Positions 48,370 to 60,429 of a stretch of DNA of 64,000 bases are shown here, piece by piece. This DNA comes from Aphrophora alni (lineage: Eukaryota; Arthropoda; Insecta; Hemiptera; Aphrophoridae): contig OY740765.1 in NCBI GenBank assembly GCA_963513935.1, positions 77,049,718 to 77,113,717 of the forward strand. The letters are read 5' to 3'. The notes under the pieces are model-generated. The model ran no database searches and had not been told where the DNA came from. It saw nothing but the letters and a program-made list of their open reading frames with translations. Every line of letters starts with the position of its first letter. Positions within the stretch are counted from its first letter, which is position 1. Both the position numbers and the translations under genes were made by a program.

Positions 48370-51300
48370 GCAGAATCGAGACCATGTTATGTGCACCTAC
48401 TTTATGCTCTTAATGGCAAAGTTTTACAGTTTAAATCTGTTTTTGATGAAATATTTCGATAAGGCCGAAAAATCTAAATTTACCATTTTCATTTATTATT
48501 TTTGATTTCTTTATCTTTTTTTCTTAACTCAATAAAATTGTTTAAAGTATGTTTTGTAAGGTTGTGTTAACAACTTAAGCTATATATGTATGCAAAAATT
48601 CAAGTCCTTTGTTCAAGTTCCAGAGCGTTAGATGAACGACTACGTGAGATTTTAAGTGTCCTTGATTCTTACTATGTCTACGGAACCTAATTAAAGATCA
48701 CATTATGTATTCCTGGAGGAGTTCTTAGATGTATAAAATAAATCTAGTGTATTGTAGATACAAGACAAAAATAACTAAAATTAAATTAAAGAAATATATC
48801 ATGTAGTAAACGTCAGATGTGTAGTTTAAAAATTACAGACAGACCGATATCATTCTATAAACCATTATTTTGGGCTCAGAGGATCTCAAACAGAATATAT
48901 CCACAGAAAAACTCGACATCGATTTTTCAAGCCATTACAAAACTTTGTCTTTACTACGCATGTGCAAGAAAGTACAAATCGATGAAGTTACAGTCGGATA
49001 TTTTTTTAAGCTTTCAATAATCATTGAAATACTGTCAGAATATTGAAATTTTATGGATGAAAAGTATGTCGTCTATTATTAAAATTTTGGGATAAAAAAA
49101 AAAAAAAAATGTGTGTGGTTTTTTAACATAAATTAAAAGTACACCAAATAAGGAAATGATTAATATTTATGAAAATCCCATACAAAACAGTCTAAGGAGT
49201 CGTGAATATTAGCTATATGAGATAATAAATAAACACGTGAGTTACACCACAATAATTTAATATTAAGGCTTTTTTAAAATAAAAGACCTTACAAAAGGGG
49301 GTGGTAGGCACCGCTGGATCCGGGGCGCCTGGCCCTCCCAGGGGGTCCCTAGAGGGCCTGACGAAAACAATAAGAACATGACAAAAATCAGAAACTTATT
49401 TAAATTGACTATGGGATATATATTTTTGTATGGACTCCGTTTTCAAAATAAAACTGTTGAGAATACAGAAAAAAATCACTGCAAATTAAATATAACTAAA
49501 ATGACACAATAACACACCACGGGCTTCTGAATTCTATATAATGATGATAAGTTTTGTTGAGCCTGGCCTGCGGAAAAAACTTGAATAAAGTCTTAAAAAA
49601 CCTTTTTGTGAGTTTTTTGTAAAAGTAAAATTGAAAACCGTCTTAATATCTAAAAAGTTCCATTTCGGGAGATATTTTGTCAAAATTGAGAATAACTCAT
49701 GGGTGTCGCCTAAGATGGTGGAATATTACAAAAATACTACTTCAGGGGTCATCTGTTAAAAGTAAATATGAAACATCGATGCCAAAGTTAGAAAATTTTA
49801 AAATGCGATTTCGGAAATTATCTGTCAAGATGAGAAAAACCATTGCAGTCATCATTGCCTTAACAAAAAATACATCAAAATAAAACTAACATTTTTTTCA
49901 TATTGAGAAGATAAGATTTAAGAAAAGAGAACTTTAGCTCTCCAATACTCTAGTAGCGTCAGGATTGGGAAAATACGAAATTTGGTCAAGAGAGATCTGA
50001 TAGGAAAGATGAAAGAGATGGATCTGACACAAGGTGTAGATCCAGCAAGAATACGTGGGGATTGCCACACACATAAGTTCACTCCCTATAAGTGAACTTT
50101 TAAAAGATTATTATTCACTCTCCTGTTTCTCTCGGAGATTACACTGCCTTAGCGACGACCTACAATACATTAGCGACGACATACACTACCCTTCTAATTT
50201 TCCACTTTTGTCCAACCGTCACGGAGCTCGTGAAAATTGCGAGAGAGTCATCTACTTATTTAGGCAACGATTAAACTTTATTTCATCTCCTATTTCTTTC
50301 AGAGAATACGCTGTCTCCTCCCAATTTTCGATTTTGGTCCGTCCGTCAAATTAGTAAGTTCGTCAAGTTTTGCCAAAACTGACGAAAATTTAGTAATAAG
50401 ATGATGATTTAGTAGTATAGTTATTAGTAAAAAAGGTATATTTATTGGCAACGTTAAACACTACCGATCACGCCCCCCTTAAATTGCCCCTTGCGTCTTG
50501 TTCCCTGTTTCACGTTGCATTTCATTTAATTTTATCATTTTACGAACTAAGGAAATCCGACTCTTAATACCTATACCAAGGTTAGGTTAGGTTAGTTTAA
50601 GTTAGGTATTAGGTTAATATTATCAATATTTACAAAAAATATTCATGCCAAACGTTCCTAAGCTAACTTAGATTCACATTAATCATACACTTCCCTTCTA
50701 ATGTATTAAAAAATATATAATTAATCATAAGTAAACGTTTGAACTCTTACTTACTAACATATTAAAATTTTTAGAAGATATTTTTCAATTATCATTCATT
50801 CACGGTAATACAAACATTTAAAGTTTTAATCTCCAATCATACAGTTTAATCACGCGCGCGCCCGCACACACACACACACAAATGACTGGTTTACCAAACC
50901 ATCGACTGTGAATTTCGACAAGCATTTTACATCTTCCTATGAAGTATTACACTATTAAATTCCGAAATGACACATAGAGCAGTTGAGCAATCCGCTCTCT
51001 ATACCTAAGATTTAAACCGAAAAGCCACTCCTTGATTTCAAATTACACCTTTTAATATCATCGTTCATAAAAACACGATTTCTCAATTTTGTTTGGAGTA
51101 TAATGTATTGTGAATTCATTCTATCCACGGATTTCTAAAATTCTAAGTTACTGCCTTTATCATGGTCTTTAATTGCCACTTCCATTACAATTCTACACCC
51201 CAACCCCAAGTTAGTTCACACTCACTGGTGTTTTTCCCCCCGTCAGATCCAAACAGGTTTAAAACCATGCTACTGTGGAGATTTAAATGTCAGCACAGGG

Positions 51301-52030
51301 TGGAGAAGACTTGTCCCCACTAGTTTTAACTACACCTTCGTTTTTTTTTTGTTCTATCCACTCTGCCAGCATATTCTGTTCAGTTGATTCAATCGGTTAG
51401 CTATGCTACACAAGTCATTGTATATCGGTCAGCAAATGGACTGTGGATAGGATGACGGTTAACCAAACACCAATAGCTCATTTCTTACAATCGCATTCAA
51501 ATCATCTCCCCACAGTACCTTAGACAGTATGGTTATTTGGGTCAGTTTACGTATTAAAATATTCTCAGGCAGACACAGTTTTTATGATCAAATTAAAATT
51601 TATAAAGAAATTGAAGGTTTCTATTTTTTCCTAAATAAATCATGAAATTAGAGATATTTTTCGACAAACTAAATATTTTTTTCATAAATAATTTCTGAAC
51701 ACTCTTCAAATCAAATTATACTTTAAATTCACAAACCCACAGGATTTTGTGACTGGATAGAAAACTCAGTTATTAAATAAAATCTTTCCAAATACTATTT
51801 AAACCAAACTTAGCAGCAGATTCTCAATTTGTATAAGCATTATTAAAACCCTTAAGGAGTAAAAGTCTCTCCTTTAGGAGGTAATGAACTTCCTTGTGCT
51901 TGCATATTTAATTAAAATACTTCTTTGATCATTTAAATGACAGAAGAAACACAAATATGTCAACTCACGTTTTACTAACATATAAAGATGTTTGAAATTT
52001 ATATTAATTTTATTATATTAGTAATTCACT
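48370..52030. other. Intergenic DNA, nothing firmly recognised
   Basis: Small items: a GC-rich patch at 49295-49365 (gcaccgctggatccggggcg); a (CA)n tract at about 50863-50881; a short run of TTAGG-like units at 50578-50615; and a frame near 49935-50075 reading VKRDLIGKMKEMDL that shares a ggtgtagatcc-containing block with 53155-53275, suggesting a dispersed repeat. No host exon was seen. Confidence 0.35.
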
Positions 52031-52039
52031 TCCACTTTT

Positions 52040-52640
52040 TTAGAAAATATTATTTACAATCGTTGTACGAACTTGTGTTGCTACGTTGGTCGCCATCGCA
52101 CCATCTGCCTTCCTAGTCTTCTCTATGTTCTCTAGGAGTCCATTCAAAGCAGATTTATGGCCCTTCTTTGTCCTCCCATTCTTGCTACATATCCCTCCTA
52201 TTTCCATTTTAATCTAGGAGTTTTATTTCAAGATCTGAAATTTCTCAAATTATACTTTTTATATTGCTGACTCTTCCCATCATGCTTCTCATTATCTGTG
52301 TGGTCTTTAATTTATTCGATAATTAACTGAAAAGAGTCCACGCAAATATGTACATTTACCATATAAAGTGCAAGGGTATATACATTGTACCAAAACTTTT
52401 CCCTTTAAATATGTTCTTCAGACTCCAGTATTTTTGCCATCCATTTTTTTATTCTTTTGTAAACTTCTTCTCTTCTATTTATGAGTGAAATAATTTTGCC
52501 AAGATAGTTGTATTGTATATAAGTATTAAATGACAAACCTGTAGTTAATGTAATGCCAAAATACTTATACTATTTCACTATATCAATTTTAGTTTCATTT
52601 CAGTACCACCTCTTATAATTACATATCCTACTTTCCAGGC
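52040..52640 (-). mobile_element. RTE-like LINE, C-terminal relic of the reverse transcriptase ORF
   Basis: On the minus strand, frames near 52560-52390 read YKYFGITLTTGLSFNTYI and GKIISLINRREEVYKRIKKW. Further on (~52310-52085) come PRLKWK.EGYVARMGGQRRA and RRLGRQMVRWRPT. The pattern LKWxWAGHxARM...(K)RxVGRPxxRW is the familiar end of RTE/BovB-type and related insect LINE proteins. There are several stops and shifts, so it is a fossil. It lies opposite in strand to the next LINE family (52925-56140). Confidence 0.55.
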
Positions 52641-52924
52641 TAAAAACGAAATTTTGGAATTTTTTCTTATGGCAGGTATCCAAAAATTTTTGTTACAAAT
52701 TTTTTTTAAAAAAGCTCTAGATATTATCAAATTATACTCATATATTAAATGTGATCAACATCGGTCTACACGACAGACTTCTGGGAAATATTTTAAAACT
52801 CTAGTGACCTCAAAATTTAGTTTCGTAAACTAAAGGTATTTTCTACTAAAAACTTTCTTTGTTCTCCTTATCAGAGAAAAATAACAAAATTGTAAAAAAA
52901 GCCTCATTCAGAATAGGCGTAGGC

Positions 52925-53070
52925 TACAGATAATTTATAATAAACTTTCTTACCAAATTTAAAAAAGTAAGAACATAAAAAGTATTTGAACCTTATAAAA
53001 TACTGGCTTTGAGCATGGATGATGTTGGGAGCTAGTTGGACGGGAGACGTAATATTGTGATGGAATATTG
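52925..53070 (+). mobile_element. CR1/L2-type LINE ORF2 tail, copy 1 (relic)
   Basis: The sequence matches the better preserved tail at 54740-54870: ataaactttctta..., tttgaaccttataaaatact ggctttgagcatggatgatg. In frame fragments it reads NKLSYQI and SMDDVG. The piece ends before the (GT)n tract at 53321. It suggests two head-to-tail copies of the same LINE family. Confidence 0.6.
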
Positions 53071-53319
53071 CAGTTTGCAAGAGATTTTTAGAAATTATTA
53101 TTTAAATACGATAGTGCTCGGTCATCATTGTTTAAAAAAGAACGCATGAAAGAGAGACATCTATCCCTTGAATACTCTAATACCGAAAGTGTAGGAAGAG
53201 AACAAGATTTCGTAAAAAGAAGATAAATAAGATTAGGGATTTAACTCATGACTAGATGAAGAAAGGTGTAGATCCATAATAGGTACCTTGTACTTTTTAT
53301 AAGTAATCTCTTGAGGGGT

Positions 53320-53320
<1 letters not shown>

Positions 53321-53366
<46 letters not shown>
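53321..53366. repeat. (GT)n(GA)n microsatellite
   Basis: About 18 GT units followed by 5 GA units, producing Thr-His repeat frames on the minus strand that are not genes. Confidence 0.97.
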
Positions 53367-53758
53367 TACGAAGAGTGTTTTTAAGAACAGTAAGATGATG
53401 TCGAGAGATGTTACCAATATGTAAAAATAACATATACCTCTTGTTATTTTATTATGTTTGTTTTGGCTATCTTTTGTTATTGCTGTTTTACTTCTCAGCA
53501 TTCTTCTTTGTATTATTATTATTAGTGATGATTAGGAGTTTGAAGGATACACATCGGGAGTGGTTTTATGTTGATGATAACATGCATCTACTGATAGTGC
53601 GGAGTTTATACTTTCGCGTGGTATCAGATATGAAGTTGGGGGGTTTTTAATTTCGCAGTTGCTAATAATCGAGTTATTTCTGATGTGTTTTTTGCCTGGT
53701 TTTCATTGTTGTATAATAGATTACATTTGATCTATTTGTGTTTTTTGCAAGATTTAAT

Positions 53759-54585
53759 ATGCCGTCAAGTTGTGGAGTCTGTACAAAGGCTATTTCTTAC
53801 AAGCAGATAAAGGTAGCCTGTAAAGATTGTTTAAAGATTCTTGTCATAATATGAGCAAGGTTGGTGTAGAGTCGATAAAGACGAAAAACTTAGCGTGGAA
53901 GTGTGAATCATCTATTGTCAGGAGAAAAAGTATGAAGATGGATTTGGCTTTGATGGGTTCGAGTTTTACACTTCAGGGCATAATGGAAGCCATAAATAAA
54001 ATGAAGAAAGACCAAAGGCAGATGAAAACGGAACTTAGTGAGGCATCTGATCTTACTCATTTAAAAATTGATGATAATAAAAAAGCTATTGAAGATCAGA
54101 CCACAAAGTATGAAGAATGTATTTAAGGAAGATAGAGGAGCTGACGACCGAAAACCACCGGCTTAGGAATATGGTGGATGAATTGCAGATCCAGTTGGAG
54201 GATGTGGAGGAGTACACTCGCATAAACTGTGTTGATATACAGAGTGTGACAGAGAAGAAAGGTGAGAATGTGTTGGAGCTTGTACAGAAGATTGTAGAAG
54301 TGGTTGATTTTCCAGTGACGGAAGAAATGGTTGACAACTGTCATCGCTTAGGAAGGAGAGAACGGGGACCAGCAGGTATTATAGTCAAATTTGTTCGGAG
54401 ATTTGACAAAGAGGATTTTCTGAAGAAGAAGCAAATAAAGCGAGACCTCAGCAGTGTCTGAGAACGAGACTGTGTATATCAACGAGTCGTAGTCACTATG
54501 ACGAGAGAGGTGAGAAGGTTAACAAGTTATGCCTTTGTGTGGACAAGGGGAGGTAAAATCTTCATGCGTAAGAATGAGTAAAGCT
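53759..54585 (+). pseudogene. CR1/L2-type LINE ORF1 protein, frameshifted
   Basis: ATG at 53759 opens MPSSCGVCTKAISYKQIKVA CKDC, half of a PHD-like zinc finger. After a frameshift the second half follows (FKDSCHNMSKVGVES...LAWKCE). A coiled coil comes next (IMEAINKMKKDQRQMKTELS). A second shift near 54120 leads into IEELTTENHRLRNMVDELQI, EEYTRINCVDI and the nucleic-acid binding domain: EKKGENVLELVQKI, VDNCHRLGRRERGPAGIIVK, FVRRFDKEDFLKKK. After the stop at 54459, VYINES and GRKIFMRKNE continue the family ending (IYINE...GKIxxRK). This is the standard ORF1 layout of L2/CR1-like arthropod LINEs: PHD finger, coiled coil, RRM/CTD. ORF1p binds element RNA. Three frames are needed, so it is inactive. 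Confidence 0.8.
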
Positions 54586-54719
54586 CATGTAAAATATCAT
54601 GTAAATCTAACATTGACAAGTTATTAAAGATTTTTGTTTGTTTTGTTTTTCACAATTAATTATTTTCTTAGAGACAAAAACAAAGGAACGTTGCCCAAAG
54701 TAAAATAAACAATTTATTT

Positions 54720-54870
54720 CAATTTCTTCACTGTAGTTGCACCCAGGCTTTGGAATAAACTTTCTGATAAAATCAGCATGTGTAAAAACTTTAGAGTATT
54801 TTTGAACCTCCTAAAGGACTGGCTTTTGAGCATGGACGATATGGGGAACTTGCTGAACGTGGTCATGTGA
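54720..54870 (+). pseudogene. ORF2 C-terminal tail of the same LINE, endonuclease and RT deleted
   Basis: An open frame reads FFTVVAPRLWNKLSDKISMC, then KNFRVFLNLLKDWLLSMDDM and GNLLNVVM before a stop at 54868-54870. GPxLWNxLP...FRxxLKxxLL is the usual end of LINE ORF2 proteins of this type. Only about 130 bp separate it from the ORF1 end, so the whole endonuclease and reverse transcriptase (normally close to 3 kb) are missing. It is either a large internal deletion or template jumping during retrotransposition. Confidence 0.75.
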
Positions 54871-55229
54871 TGAAACATTTTTTGTGTGTATGTGTTTGTA
54901 TATGTGTGTAAGTTATGGACTTGTATGTGTTAAGGGTGAAAATGTTGAGTTTCGTTAGAAGTGAATATCATATGGGAGAAATAATGATTGAGAACAGTAA
55001 GATATAGAGCAATTTTCTATTTCATAATATTGTTAAACCTTATTAATTAATATGCCTACTTGACTTCTTGTATTGTTTTCTTTTCCGCTTTTTTGTTGTT
55101 ATCTAGTACATTAATTTTGAATGTTCTGTCCTTAGTATATTTTACTTTATTTGTAGATGTAACTACTCCCGTGAATTATCCTCACTCATTTCTTATATTT
55201 ATTTATTTTTTGTCTTTTTTTTCTCTTTC

Positions 55230-56140
55230 TCCTTATCACAGTCGTTCTGTAACTCTGAACGGGTTTGCCTTAGAGGTTGCATGATTTTATTCCCTCTAGA
55301 TTAATAATTTATGTTACTATGGCAGTTTTATATTGGTTAATATTATTCGTGTTATTGTTTTGTATTTCATTTATTAATCTTTTGTTTGTATTTGTATATG
55401 TGTATAGTCTTTTGTAGGAATAAAAAAACAACACCTTAGTTTAAATATTTTGATCTCATAATATTTTTTGAATTTAACTCTTATAATTCCTTTTAATTTT
55501 GCTTTGTAATTACTTTTTAACCACAAAACGGGCTTGCTTTTAAAGTTGCAAAATTATGTTCCTCTTAAAGCTTAATCATGTTCCTCTTAATTATGTTTCA
55601 GTTTTAATGTTGTTAATTAGAAACTAGTTTATATATTTTAATATTATGTATGTATTTATTTTGTGTTCCTTTTTGTAAGTTTATTATAGATTATTAAAAC
55701 AAAAATATTGTAAAATATGACAATCACTTTTTAACTTTATAATTTTTGGAGTAGTAGATTATTTTTAATTATTTTTTGTCAACTTTTACCTATTGTTATT
55801 ATATTATGTTTGATTTGATTATATTTAGTTATTATCATTTTGATTTTCCGCTTTCTTTCTTTCTTTGAATTAGTCTAAATATTTTGATCTTATAGTATTT
55901 TTGAATTTAACGCTTATAATTATTTTAAATTGTGTTTTGTAATTACTTTTTAGCTTCAAAACTAGCTTGCCCTTGAGGTTGCATTCCTCTTAAAGTAGTC
56001 CTTCAGTTTTAATGGTGTTAATTAGAAACTTGTTTATATATTTTTTATTTTATGTATGTATTTATTTTGTGTTACTTTTTGTAGGTTTATTATAGTTTAT
56101 TCAAAACAAAAATATTTTGAAATATCACAATAATTTTTTT
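55230..56140. repeat. 3' UTR-like sequence repeated in tandem, about three copies
   Basis: Blocks recur in the same order. First: (ac)ctyaaaacggg-cttgc with a following gttgca block at ~55250, 55530 and 55965. Second: tttgtaggaataaa or tttgtaggtttattatag at ~55410, 55670 and 56080. Copies 2 and 3 also share aaatattttgatct-ata and gttaattagaaact-gttta. Period is about 280-430 bp. It follows the ORF2 tail directly and so is probably a multiplied LINE 3' UTR. Confidence 0.7.
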
Positions 56141-56461
56141 TATACATATTTGTGGAGTAGTCCAGTATTTTAAATAAAGTTTGTCATTTATAGATTATTG
56201 TTAAGTTGTTTGTATGTATGTATGTTTGCAATATTGAAAGGGAGTTAACAAAATACTCATGTTTTAAAACATATTTCAGGTTATGTAATAAAATCATGTT
56301 TAAAACAAAGTATAACAAATGACGAAATTATGACCTAAAATTGAATAAATCTGGGCCCACCTTGTATACTAAGTAAGATTTCTTGCGGGAATCTATTATT
56401 TTCGCCAGGAATTAATATCTCGAAATGGCCTTGGTTGTGTCTGAACGTAGAAGGTTGTCTG

Positions 56462-56468
56462 TATAAAA
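56462..56468 (+). promoter_or_regulatory. TATA box of the cuticle protein gene
   Basis: TATAAAA lies about 30-38 bp upstream of a plausible initiator (acattcacg, 56494-56502) and 72 bp before the ATG. Cuticle protein genes typically have strong TATA promoters and a very short first coding exon, as here. Confidence 0.65.
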
Positions 56469-56533
56469 CCTTAAGACACAAAAGTTGTTGCAAACATTCA
56501 CGAGTGCTTTGAACGAAGTAGCGTAGACTCATT

Positions 56534-56545
56534 ATGCGTGTGGCC
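56534..56545 (+). CDS. RR-type cuticle protein, exon 1 (four codons)
   Basis: ATG CGT GTG GCC encodes MRVA and is followed directly by a consensus donor, gtaagt (56546). Joined in phase 0 to exon 2 at 61054, it gives MRVAIVLFAVASIALGAPS, a textbook signal peptide (basic n-region, hydrophobic core, A-x-A/G-A cleavage zone). Insect cuticle protein genes very often split the signal peptide after 3-5 codons. With the TATA box 72 bp upstream this is a convincing start, although no transcript was available. The opposite-strand 65-codon frame at 56532-56335 covers the promoter and is not supported. Confidence 0.8.
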
Positions 56546-57947
56546 GTAAGTAAAACTAATTCTGTTTTCTATTATAGTTTATTGTTTTTGGAACAAAACA
56601 GTGCAATACTTGAAATAATAGTGATTGCTTGTTCCGGAATTATGTAAATTTAAACTAATTTAAATAATGTGTGTTTTTGTCATTACATATGCTACTTGTT
56701 TTGCACTTTTTTTTTATATCTAATTTTTTTTTTTAATAGTTTTTTTTTTATTTTATTTTTTTACAACGTAATTTTGTTCTATTATACATCACAAGAATTT
56801 TAAAACCTTCGTTTTTTTTAATAAATATTACGTATGTGTGAGAAGGAATTTTGCATATAAACAGAGACACATATATGTGAATTTTTGAACTATACTCGTG
56901 TGTGTATAGTGAAAACTGAGAAATAGTACATTTAATTATACAATTTAATTCGTTATTGTGTTAAGTAATTTGCATTATTTTTTCTTATTCAAATTACCTT
57001 TAATTTTGAGCACAATGCATACTATAGGGAGTGATGTAAATTAATTCTGGAACACACATAATATTTAGAGAACTGCTAAAAAATTTAGTTATTATAGGAG
57101 TACAGTAGTTTTTACGTTTTACACTTTTGAATTTTTGTCGGCCATCTTGAAACAAACATAAAATTGTAAATGGGAAAGGATCACGTGATACATTGTTTTT
57201 TTTTACTGGCTTTTTGTTTAAAAAACAATGCTACAACCAATTATTTTTCTGTTCTCTTTCTGAAAATATTAACCGTTGTCTGCGTCAAATTAAACACAAA
57301 GGAGGAGTTGGAAAATAAAGTTAAATATAAATATTGTTGTTATTTTCAGTTTTTGTAAGTTCAGAGAACCAGTTCGAACAGTTTAATGTCATAAAATATC
57401 ACGAAACAAGTTTAACATTTTAAACAAATTGTTTTTATTTCTGATTTTCCATAATCCATACGGGTTTATTATTGAATGTAAATTATTTAATTATCATTAC
57501 GTTTTTTCTTTCATGTCCTTAAGTCCCACTTTCATTAGAGAGGTTTAATTATATGTGAATTTATAATTTAATTTTAATATGATCGAAGGAAAACAATACA
57601 ATAACTAGAAGAGTAATAAATGCACAATATCACTTTTTATTTTGAAAGTGTTGAAAGAACGTTTTATTCAACTAGTTCATGGGTCGATATTTTGAAAACG
57701 AAAAAAAGTTAATAAAACGCGAGTGTGGTAAAACAAAGTGTGGTTTTAAACATAAGGCTGTGAAAATTATGTATCACATGACGGATAAAATTTTAAAGTC
57801 AGTTTAAAGATGAACATGAAAAATCCTCGCTTGAGAAAAAACAGATATTTTACTCTAAAACATGTTCACTAACTTTACTTGATCCTGCGTTCCAATCATA
57901 ATATATAGGCTACCCTGTGTAGTTGCCTACAAAGTTCAACAAATGTA

Positions 57948-58575
57948 CCGGGTGTTCAATAAGTGCCTTAAACCTCCTTCAATTTTTGTTTCGCTTAAAA
58001 TAAATTAACAGAACTTTTTATATATCTTGTGGTGCATAACGAGACGTATTTTTTGACATATTTGACACTCTATGGTTTTGGGGGGATTGAAGGGGGGATT
58101 GAAAATCTTAAATTTAAAGATAGGTCATGTGGTACATTAATGTAAACGTTATTAAAAGACAAAGTAAATGGGGGAAATTAGAGCTTAGTATCTTGCTCCG
58201 TTTCAAAGTAATGGACAAACAAAATTCTGAAAAAATACCATTTTTCACAATTTAGATTGTGCATTAAATTTTAAAGATTTTATTCATTGCTTAAAATGAA
58301 TTTTAAAAACATTTACATATATCTTTTGGTGCATAACAGACCACAAGATACAAAAAATACCATTTTCAGAATTTTGATTGTCTATTATTTTGAAACGGAG
58401 CAAGGTACTAATGTCTAGTTTGCGCCATTTACTTTGTCTCAATAAGCTTTTGAACGATGTGCCACATGACATACCCCCCCCCCCTCAATCATTGAGTGTC
58501 AGATATGACAAAAAATACCTCATGTTATGCACCACAAGATATACACAAAGTTCTGTTAATTTGTTTTAAGCAATA
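57948..58575. mobile_element. Fold-back MITE in cuticle gene intron 1, right tip lost
   Basis: TA (57946-57947) precedes CCGGGTGTTCAATAAGTGCC. Two long arms are inverted copies: 57970-58240 and 58330-58575. Shared blocks include taacagaacttt, atatcttgtggtgcataac, gacatatttgacactc, acaaagtaaatgg and ttgctccgtttcaaa. A second inverted pair lies nearer the centre (atatcttttggtgcataaca at 58320). The right arm ends at about 58575 without the CCGGGTGTTC tip, so that end is truncated or diverged. A C-run lies at about 58476-58488. Confidence 0.75.
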
Positions 58576-58767
58576 AACACTGTTCATTTAAAATAGTGAA
58601 ATTTTATAAGATAATTAATTATTACAGATGGTTATATTATTAACTTATTAAACCATAAATATTTTAGTAGTTATATATCTAGCTTATAATTTTATATAGT
58701 AACTTTTGATTACTGAACTATTTAATAATTCATACGTAGCCTTAGTTACTAGTCGTATTGTAATCAG

Positions 58768-60405
58768 CAAATGTCAGTTAATCTGCCGGTATTAATTAGT
58801 CAAACACCATCTGTTAGTCAGCCAACGACAGTTAGACAGCCCGTGTCAGTTATTCAGTCAGTTACCAATGTCAGTTAAACAACTGTTAGGATTGGTTTCT
58901 CTAAACTGCCTGGGTTTTTTTATTTTCAATATAATTGAATGGTTCAGTCCTCAATTAACCTCTATTATCAATTATTAACAAGAATAACTATCTCATATCT
59001 TATTACAATACTACAATATCTGATTATTACTATTAATCAAGAATGACTATAATTGTTGTGACTCACAGATCTGATTCTACGTTATAGTTTATAATGACTT
59101 GTCTCTGAAATAATTACAAGGTTTATACACGAAGTTTGCTCACCCTACTTACCATACTTATGGATGCTCGTCTGAAGCCTCAATTCTCCTAGGAAGCTCT
59201 TGCTCGCCAAGTCTGTCTGGCTATCTTCAAGAATTCCTGCAGCAATTTCCCTTGATCAATCTTGGCCCACTGACAAAGTTCCTTTCCACCAAAGGGTTTA
59301 TATATCATTGTAGCATCAATGACGTCTGGCTTGCTTGCAAGGAAAGCAATTTAATCCTTTTTCCAGGTCTGTCACAATAATTGTTTTCATTCTGGCATCT
59401 TAAAAAGAACTTAAACTCTATTTCTAACTAAAACTATCCTAATTCCGAACACAGCCAATGTTTATTATTTACTCAATGTCACTGTCTTAGTCCGTGTCAG
59501 TTAGTGAGCTTATATTTGTTTATTAGCCAGTGTCAGTGGGTCAGGAAATATCAGTTAGTGAATCAATTTCAGTATATCAGCTTGTGTTAGTTATTTATCT
59601 AAGGTCAACTAGTCAGCCACTGTCAGTCAGAAAATATCAGTAGGTCGGCCAATGTCAGGTTGACAATGAGTTTCAGTTAATCAGCCAGTATATGTTAATT
59701 AGCCGATGTCGGTTAGTCAACAATTTTTTGTTAATCAAGGAGTGTCAATTATTCAACCATTGTCAATTAATCATTTAATGTTATTTAGTCAGGCAGTGTC
59801 AGTTAGTCAGCTTGTGTCTTTAGGAAAGTCAGTTATTAAGCTAATGTCATTAGTCAGCTTATGTCTGATAGTCTGATAGTATAAAGTATTTAACCGGTGT
59901 CAGTTAGTCAATCAATGTCAATTAGTAAGCTGATGTCAGTTAGTCAGCCAATCTCGATTAGTCAGCCTATGTCAGATAGTTTGCTAGTATAAAGTACTTA
60001 ACCAATGTCAGTTAGTCAATCAATTTCAGTTAGTAAGTCAGTGTCAGTTAGTCAGTCAATGTCAATTAGTCAGCCTATGTTAGATAGTCTGCTAGTATAA
60101 AATAGTCAACCAGTATCAGTTAGTCAATCAATGTCAGTTAGTAAGGCAGTTTCAGTTATTCACCAAGGTTAATTAGTCAGCTAATGTTAGTTAGTTTCTC
60201 AGTATACCAGTAGTACAACCAATGTACGTTATTTAGATAACGTCAGTTAGTCAACCACTGCCAAATAGTCATTAAATGTCCCTTTATTGGTCAGTGTCAG
60301 TTAGTCAGCTAATGTCAATTAGTCAACCAATATCAGTTAGTCAACAAACGACAATTTTTTTTCAGTCAGTGACATTTAGTCAGCGTAGTCAGTTTTTCAG
60401 ACGAT
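58768..60405 (+). repeat. 18-bp satellite in 108-bp higher-order units, forward arm
   Basis: The monomer is gtcagttagtcagccaat or close. Five or six diverged monomers make a 108-bp unit: the variant ending in 'ctagt-ataaag/ataaaa' recurs with the 'ataa' anchor at 59881, 59989, 60097 and (as ata) 60204, spacings 108, 108 and 107. An LTR-like insertion (58884-59451) splits the array. The array lies wholly inside intron 1 of the cuticle gene. Confidence 0.92.
58884..59451 (-). mobile_element. Solo-LTR-like insertion A in the satellite
   Basis: On the minus strand it starts TGTTCGGAATTAGGATAG and ends CCAATCCTAACA, giving TG...CA ends. A TATA-like gATATATAAACCC (minus, near 59310) and an AATAAA (minus, near 58925) follow in promoter then poly(A) order. 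It is collinear with copy B (61535-62059): shared cctgggttttttt, gtttgctcacc, ggctatcttc, gtttatata and aaggcaag-like blocks. It is clearly inserted, because satellite monomers lie on both sides. The flanks caac/cagc may be a decayed 4-bp target duplication. Confidence 0.65.
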
Positions 60406-60429
60406 GATATTGGGTGGGCTAACTTATAT

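Noticed and set aside
50578..50615. Short run of TTAGG-like units (also near 9523)
   Set aside because: Only two or three degenerate units. TTAGG is the insect telomere repeat, but this is too short to be an interstitial telomere and such runs are common in insect DNA.
56335..56532. 65-codon minus frame overlapping the cuticle promoter
   Set aside because: It is explained as the antisense of the TATA box, 5' UTR and first exon; no family signature.
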